Source: JBLNBU01 sp050260215 (GTDB lineage Bacteria > Pseudomonadota > Alphaproteobacteria > Rhodospirillales > Magnetospirillaceae). From it: a stretch of DNA of 8,539 nucleotides. Both the position numbers and the translations under genes were made by a program. The DNA lies in contig JBLNBU010000198.1 of the NCBI GenBank assembly GCA_050260215.1, forward strand, positions 1 through 8,539, in the 5' to 3' direction. Below are positions 4,919 through 8,539 of the stretch, piece by piece (position 1 is the first letter of the stretch; every line of letters begins with the position of its first letter). The notes under the pieces were generated by a model that saw only the letters and a program-made list of their open reading frames with translations, was not told the origin of the DNA and did not search any database.

Positions 4919-5910
4919 AGCGAGCGGCCTCCGAAGCTGGCCGGCCGGGGCGCGGGGTCGGCCTGGCGCACGCCCCCCTCGGCCGCGCCCTGGCGGACCT
5001 GGGGCTGGGGCGCGGCATCGGGGACCGGCGGCTCGCCAGGCTCGGCGCGCGAAAGGGGCACGTCTTCGGCCAGTCCCGGCTCGCACGCGCCCACGGTACC
5101 GTCCGGCATCAGCGCGTTGCACAGGTTGGCGCCGCGCAAGATGACGTTCTCGAGCCGGGCGCCCAGCAGGTTGGCCCGCCTGAGGTCGGCGCCCTGGAAG
5201 TTGACCGCGTCGAGCACGGCGCCGCGGAAGTCGGCCATGCGCAAGTCGGCCTTGCGGAAGTTGGCGCGCGAGATGACGGTGCCGACGAAGCTGGCCCCCG
5301 ACAGCACCGCGCCCGAGAAGTTGGTGGTGTTGAGGTCGGCGCCCTGCAGGTTGGCGCGCACCAGGATGGCGCTTTTCAGGTCGGCATCGACCAGCCGGGC
5401 CCCGCTCAAGTTGGCGTCGCGCAGGTTGGCGCTGCGCATGACCGCCGACCCCAGCTTGGCCTCGCTCAGGTCGGCGCCTTCCAGGATGGCGGTCAGCAGG
5501 TCGGCCTCGGTGAGGTCAGCCCCCGACAGGTTGGCCCGGGACAGGTTGGCCATGCCCATGCGCACCTTGCGGAAGCTGGACTTGAACATGGCGGCGTCTT
5601 CCAGCGACGCCTTCATCAGGTTGCTGTTGTCGAAGTCGGCCCATTCCATGCGGGCATAGTTCAGCGCCGCCGCCTCGAAGTTGGCGTTCTTGACGATCGA
5701 CCACGAGAAGTTGATGCCGAACATGTACGAGCCCGAGAAGTCCTTGCCCGCCAGGTCGCGGGTCGAGAAATCCTCGTAGCGCAGGTCGCACATGGTGCAG
5801 CCCTCGCCGCCCAGCACCTGCGTGCGGAACAGCTGGCTGGGACGCGGCGGCTCGGCGCAGCCCGCCAGGGCAAGGCCGAGCAGGGCGACGGTGAGGCTCC
5901 GTGGGTTCAT
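4915..5910 (-). CDS. Pentapeptide-repeat lipoprotein
   Basis: The product has 331 residues. Residues 1-18 form a lipoprotein signal with lipobox LALAGC (Cys18), so it should be anchored in the membrane, probably facing the periplasm or outer membrane. From about 42 to 268 it is almost entirely pentapeptide repeats of A(D/N)LxxA(D/N)LSG type, in perfect 10-residue register (ANLSRANLSGADLTEADL is at 121-138): about 45 repeats, enough for roughly 11 coils of a four-sided beta helix. A CTMC motif (38-41) caps the start, and the C-cap reads ANLCNALMPDGTVGAC (261-276), as in many pentapeptide proteins. The last 55 residues are Pro/Gly-rich and probably disordered. Pentapeptide helices bind proteins or DNA gyrase, or act as rigid scaffolds; here the lipid anchor and the secretin neighbour favour an envelope scaffold. 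GGGGAAGGGG sits 5 bases before the ATG, 14 bases after the secretin stop, and the next gene overlaps by ATGA. Confidence 0.9.
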   Translation of the reverse strand: MNPRSLTVALLGLALAGCAEPPRPSQLFRTQVLGGEGCTMCDLRYEDFSTRDLAGKDFSGSYMFGINFSWSIVKNANFEAAALNYARMEWADFDNSNLMKASLEDAAMFKSSFRKVRMGMANLSRANLSGADLTEADLLTAILEGADLSEAKLGSAVMRSANLRDANLSGARLVDADLKSAILVRANLQGADLNTTNFSGAVLSGASFVGTVISRANFRKADLRMADFRGAVLDAVNFQGADLRRANLLGARLENVILRGANLCNALMPDGTVGACEPGLAEDVPLSRAEPGEPPVPDAAPQPQVRQGAAEGGVRQADPAPRPASFGGRSL

Positions 5911-5924
5911 GGCCGCCCCTTCCC

Positions 5925-7787
5925 CTAGTAGTGCATGAAGTCTTGCAACTGGTGCAGCCGGTCACGCAGCGAGCGCATGTCCGACCAGCTTTCCAGGTCG
6001 ACGTCACCGGTCCTGAACTCGCGGTACAGGCTGTTTTCCTGCAGGTGATGGAACACCGACGCCCAGTTGGGATAAGGCTTGAACCAGTCGGCATAGCGGG
6101 CGCGCAGGGCGGCGATGGGGCGCTCGTCCTCGCCCAGCGACTTCTCGTATTCCTGCCGGGCCTTCTCGGGCTGGTAGACGTACTGGGTCGGCCGCGGGGT
6201 CAGCAGGATCAGGATCGACTTCTGGTAGTCGAGCGTGGTGTTGCGCGAGAACAGGTACTGCAGGCCCGGCACCTCCTGCAGCCCGGGCACGCCGTCGCGC
6301 GACCCTTGCGTCTCCTTTTCGGACAGGCCGCCCAGGATCAGGGTCTCGCCGAAGCGCATGACCACGTTGGCCTCGACCCGGTGCTTCAGCATCTCGAACT
6401 TGTACTGGAAATTGACGTCGCTGCTGGCCGGCCGGATGAAGGTGCGCTGGGCCGACACCCCCAGCCGCAGTTGGCCGTCGGGCAGGAAGGCGGGGGTGAC
6501 CACCAGCTTCACCCCGATCTCCTTCTGGATCAGGATGGGGTTGCCGCCCACCGAGGCGCCGGCCACCGCCGCGGCGTTGAGCTCGTTGCCCGAGAAGAAC
6601 TCGGACGGCTGCCCGGCCAGGCCGATCAGGGTCGGACGCGCCAGCACCTCGTCGCGGCTGCTGGTCGAGTTCATGATGTTCAGCGTGTAGGTGATCGCCG
6701 GGATGCTGATGGCCCGCGCGATGGTGTGGGTGGACGCGCCGTCGCGCACCAGGTTGTCGCTGAAGCCCCAGGCCGGCATGTTGGCGCCCAGCGCGCTGCT
6801 GGACCCGGTGCCGAACTGCATGGTCAGGCCGTTGAGCAGGTTGACGCCCTTGGCCGTGGTGAAGGTCTCCTCGGTGGCGATCATCACCACGTCGACGACG
6901 ACCATCTTGTTCTCGGTGCCGGGCGCGGTCGGCAACGACTTCATCATCGGGTCGGGGGCCTGCTGCTGGGCGCCGAACGACGGCAGGCCGGTGGCCGGAT
7001 CGTACTGGGCCTTCTGGATCCTGGGATCCTTGTGGAAATACTCCCAGTCACGGATGCGCCGGCTCATCCATTCGAGGTTGGAGATGTCCAGGCGGCCTTC
7101 CAGCTGCTTCAGGTATTCCCAGGCCTTGGTGGTGTCGCCGACGGCCGCCATCACCAGGGGGGCGTTGCGAGCGGCGGCGGGCACGGCCTGGGTGCCGCCC
7201 TGCTCCTCGATGGTCTTGATAGCGCCGGCGGCGAGATCGGGATTGCCCGACCGGTAGGCGGCATAGGCAAAGGCGCTCAGCGCATCGCGGTCGCGCGGAT
7301 TGAGCACCAGCGCCTCGGCCAGTTCGTTCTTGGCGCGGTTGAAGTCGCGGGTCTCGATGAACAGCCGGCCGAGGAAATAGCGGGCCATCCAGTTGGACGG
7401 GTCGAAGCGGATGGCCATCTCGTAGCCCTGCTGGGCCAGGTCGTAGGACGACTTCTGGCCCTTCAGCGCCATCAGGTGATAGGTCAGCCCGTTGATCAGG
7501 TGGTAGTACGAGCGGTCCAGCTTGATCGCCAGCGCCTGGTTGATGCGCGCCGACGCCTGCTCGAGCTGGCCGTCGGCCAGCAGCTGCGCCGCCTCGCCGG
7601 CAAGCTTGTCGGTCTCGGACATCGAGCCCTGAAGGGAGAGAGGCGCCGGCGGCGCGCCCGCATCCGCGTCCTGCACCCCGCCACCGGTGGCGCAACCGCC
7701 AAGAAGACTGGCAAGAACCAGCAAGGAAACTCCCGCAGTTCCACGCCGGAACTCGGCCAGAAGTGAATGACGCCCCACCAAGGACAT
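5925..7787 (-). CDS. Lipid-anchored TPR-secretin (type II/III secretion family protein)
   Basis: The 620-residue product has a lipoprotein signal ending LLGGC (Cys32), so it should be an outer-membrane lipoprotein. Residues about 55-260 are TPR-like helices (ADGQLEQASARINQAL, then SSYDLAQQGYEMAIRFDPSN near 113-132 and LFIETRDFNRAKNELAEAL near 142-160). Residues about 303-541 form the secretin barrel module: VVVDVVMIATEE (306-317), VLARPTLIGLAGQPSEFFSG (381-400), GVKLVVTPAFLPDGQLRL, VPGLQEVPGLQYLFSR (500-515) and KSILILLTPRP (533-543) are all classic. An extra 75-residue tail (542-620) rich in Trp, Tyr and Arg could be a pilotin- or partner-binding region. Classical N0/N1 ring domains are replaced by TPRs. 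Start at 7787: AGGGGGA lies just upstream, whereas an extension to 7967 lacks support. It would form a multimeric outer-membrane channel, but no ATPase or inner-membrane platform gene is nearby. Confidence 0.9.
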   Translation of the reverse strand: MSLVGRHSLLAEFRRGTAGVSLLVLASLLGGCATGGGVQDADAGAPPAPLSLQGSMSETDKLAGEAAQLLADGQLEQASARINQALAIKLDRSYYHLINGLTYHLMALKGQKSSYDLAQQGYEMAIRFDPSNWMARYFLGRLFIETRDFNRAKNELAEALVLNPRDRDALSAFAYAAYRSGNPDLAAGAIKTIEEQGGTQAVPAAARNAPLVMAAVGDTTKAWEYLKQLEGRLDISNLEWMSRRIRDWEYFHKDPRIQKAQYDPATGLPSFGAQQQAPDPMMKSLPTAPGTENKMVVVDVVMIATEETFTTAKGVNLLNGLTMQFGTGSSSALGANMPAWGFSDNLVRDGASTHTIARAISIPAITYTLNIMNSTSSRDEVLARPTLIGLAGQPSEFFSGNELNAAAVAGASVGGNPILIQKEIGVKLVVTPAFLPDGQLRLGVSAQRTFIRPASSDVNFQYKFEMLKHRVEANVVMRFGETLILGGLSEKETQGSRDGVPGLQEVPGLQYLFSRNTTLDYQKSILILLTPRPTQYVYQPEKARQEYEKSLGEDERPIAALRARYADWFKPYPNWASVFHHLQENSLYREFRTGDVDLESWSDMRSLRDRLHQLQDFMHY

Positions 7788-8224
7788 GCTTCCCCCTAAG
7801 ATCGCGTTCGCTTCCTCTACCCGCCAACCCGTGATACTGGCGGCCGAAGGTTTAGAAAGCATGAACGCGCAACAAACCACAAGCCAATCGATGCGCAGTC
7901 CATTGGGCCACCTGATTGCGGCCAGGCACAACCCCACACTTCGCAACAACATGTCACGAATCGACACATTTCATTGAAAGGCAGACTTCGCCCCGTCGAC
8001 CGGCCCGAACATAGACTCCCTGGCGTGACCCGGCAACGACTTGAGAGACTGCCCCGCAAGCACATCGGGCGACACAATTCGGTGCAGATTGTTGCTTTGG
8101 GCATTGCGGGTGACCGTGTACCGTGGCGGCTCGTTGAATTGTATCCGGCACCGGCGGCCGGGACGGATCTGTGACCTGCCGTCCCCTCTCTTGTCGCCGT
8201 CGGGCCGCAGGCTTGGGAGGGGGA
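7788..8224. promoter_or_regulatory. Divergent intergenic region between secretin operon and repeat-protein gene
   Basis: No convincing gene is seen in these 437 bases. Short reading frames across it, including the 60-codon upstream extension of the secretin frame to 7967, lack a ribosome binding site or family content. The segment 7855-7980 is lower in GC than its surroundings and must hold the promoter of the - strand operon, while 8080-8224 should hold that of the + strand gene. I could not find a convincing -35/-10 pair or a sigma-54 type GG...GC pair on either strand. The length is generous for two promoters, leaving room for a regulator site or small RNA. Confidence 0.4.
8143..8168 (+). 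other. Stem-loop in the leader of the repeat-protein gene
   Basis: ATCCG (8143-8147) pairs with CGGAT (8164-8168), and inside it CCGG (8151-8154) pairs with CCGG (8158-8161) around a 3-base loop, with unpaired GCA and GA between the stems. It lies 57 bases before the start codon of the + strand gene, so if the promoter is upstream it would be part of the mRNA leader. The function, if any, is unknown; GC-rich DNA forms such pairings often. Confidence 0.3.
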
Positions 8225-8539
8225 ATGAAGAACGTTCTCAACGCCGGTGTTGCGCTGGCTATTTTCTCGGCCATCAGCGTGAGCGGCGCACCGGCCGCGG
8301 CCAAGGACGACCAACCGGCGCGGCAGACCACCTCCACCACGGGGGCAAACCCGTCCGGCGGCCCGGTGAAGCTTGAGAACGGTCCTGCCATCGGCACCGG
8401 CGAGCAGGGCAAGCTGGCCGGCGACGGCCCCGGCAAGGTCGGCAACGGCGAGCTGAAGAAGCTCGGCGGCGACGACGACGGCCGGCCCAAGCAGACCACC
8501 ACCGGCACCGGCGGCAACCCGTCCGGCGGCCCGGTGAAG
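8225..8539 (+). CDS. Secreted Gly/Thr/Lys-rich repeat protein (N-terminal part; runs off the window)
   Basis: The ATG at 8225 follows GGGAGGGGGA with normal spacing, and the frame stays open to the last base (105 residues, no stop). Residues 1-26 are a signal peptide (MKNVLNAGVALAIFSAISVS, then GAPAAA) with cleavage before KDDQ. The mature part is low-complexity and hydrophilic: G, T, K, D and N dominate. A motif NPSGGPVK occurs at 42-49 and again at 98-105, preceded by QTTSTTGA and QTTTGTGG respectively, giving a 56-residue period; between the copies lie short GTGEQGKLAGDGPGKVGNGE-type units. No aromatic or catalytic residues stand out. This suggests an extended extracellular or cell-surface repeat protein, possibly a structural or matrix component. 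It is divergent to the secretin operon. I do not recognise a family. Confidence 0.75.
   Translation, partial: MKNVLNAGVALAIFSAISVSGAPAAAKDDQPARQTTSTTGANPSGGPVKLENGPAIGTGEQGKLAGDGPGKVGNGELKKLGGDDDGRPKQTTTGTGGNPSGGPVK
8348..8539 (+). repeat. Direct repeat, 24-bp identical copies 168 bases apart
   Basis: The 24 bases at 8348-8371 (encoding NPSGGPVK) recur exactly at 8516-8539, the final bases of the window. The 168-base spacing equals 56 codons, so the repeat is in frame. The exact DNA identity, beyond what the amino acids require, points to recent duplication or ongoing homogenisation of a repeat array that probably continues past the window. Confidence 0.75.

Noticed and set aside
3064..5659. 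Long + strand open frames opposite the receptor and pentapeptide genes
   Set aside because: Low-complexity translations without motifs. The repeated pattern in one simply mirrors the pentapeptide repeats of the - strand gene.
4956..5860. Apparent tandem DNA repeats (many 'ttggcg'/'gtcggc' units)
   Set aside because: They are the coding trace of pentapeptide repeats (A-D/N-L), not a CRISPR array or non-coding satellite: no constant spacer-repeat pattern.
5901..7766. Long + strand open frame opposite the secretin gene (about 620 codons)
   Set aside because: It is a GC-driven antisense shadow: the product is His/Gln/Val/Gly-rich with no family features, whereas the - strand frame has a lipobox, TPRs and a complete secretin core.
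7788..7967. 60-residue N-terminal extension of the secretin
   Set aside because: It would place the lipobox at residue 92, has no ribosome binding site, and the ATG at 7787 has a good one.
1..8539. tRNA, rRNA, CRISPR array, toxin-antitoxin pair or prophage genes
   Set aside because: None was recognised on either strand when reading through the window; the only mobile signal is the IS end at the left edge.

Overview
The window is very GC-rich. Its coding style (Ala/Arg/Gly-rich proteins, GTG starts, ATGA and GTGA start/stop overlaps, strong GGAGG-type ribosome binding sites) and its gene content (TerB-like proteins, a DUF4337 protein, a TRAP-type solute receptor, PAS signalling, an IS5-family element) suggest an alphaproteobacterium of the Rhodospirillales/Magnetospirillum type. 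That placement is inference; no rRNA or other phylogenetic marker is present.

Layout. Positions 1-117 are the right end of an IS5-family insertion sequence, with the last codons of its transposase on the + strand. It has cut into a PAS-domain gene on the - strand (118-489), leaving only the N-terminal PAS part. An AT-rich, palindrome-rich regulatory region follows (490-815), with a nested hairpin at the PAS ribosome binding site, a 12-bp palindrome and a strong GC hairpin. On the + strand come a 28-residue single-span membrane peptide (816-902) and a TerB-like protein (999-1391). Convergent to them, on the - strand, are a second small TerB-like acidic helical protein (1404-1772) and a DUF4337 membrane protein (1811-2404).

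The main feature is a compact five-gene block on the - strand, 7787 down to 2498, with gaps of 14 and 10 bases and two 4-base overlaps. In transcription order it encodes: a TPR-secretin outer-membrane lipoprotein; a pentapeptide-repeat lipoprotein; a family-3 periplasmic solute-binding protein; a TRAP/DctP-type periplasmic solute-binding protein; and a small exported protein with an HEATH (HExxH) motif. All five carry an export signal or lipobox. No ATPase, inner-membrane platform, permease or regulator lies among them. This looks like an envelope assembly built around an orphan secretin, with two receptor-like proteins and a possible metallopeptidase. I know no named system with this composition, so it is the best candidate for something undescribed.

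Divergent from that block, across a 437-base intergenic region, a + strand gene (8225 to the window end, incomplete) encodes a secreted Gly/Thr/Lys-rich repeat protein. Its position makes it a plausible substrate or structural partner of the secretin operon, but that is inference only.
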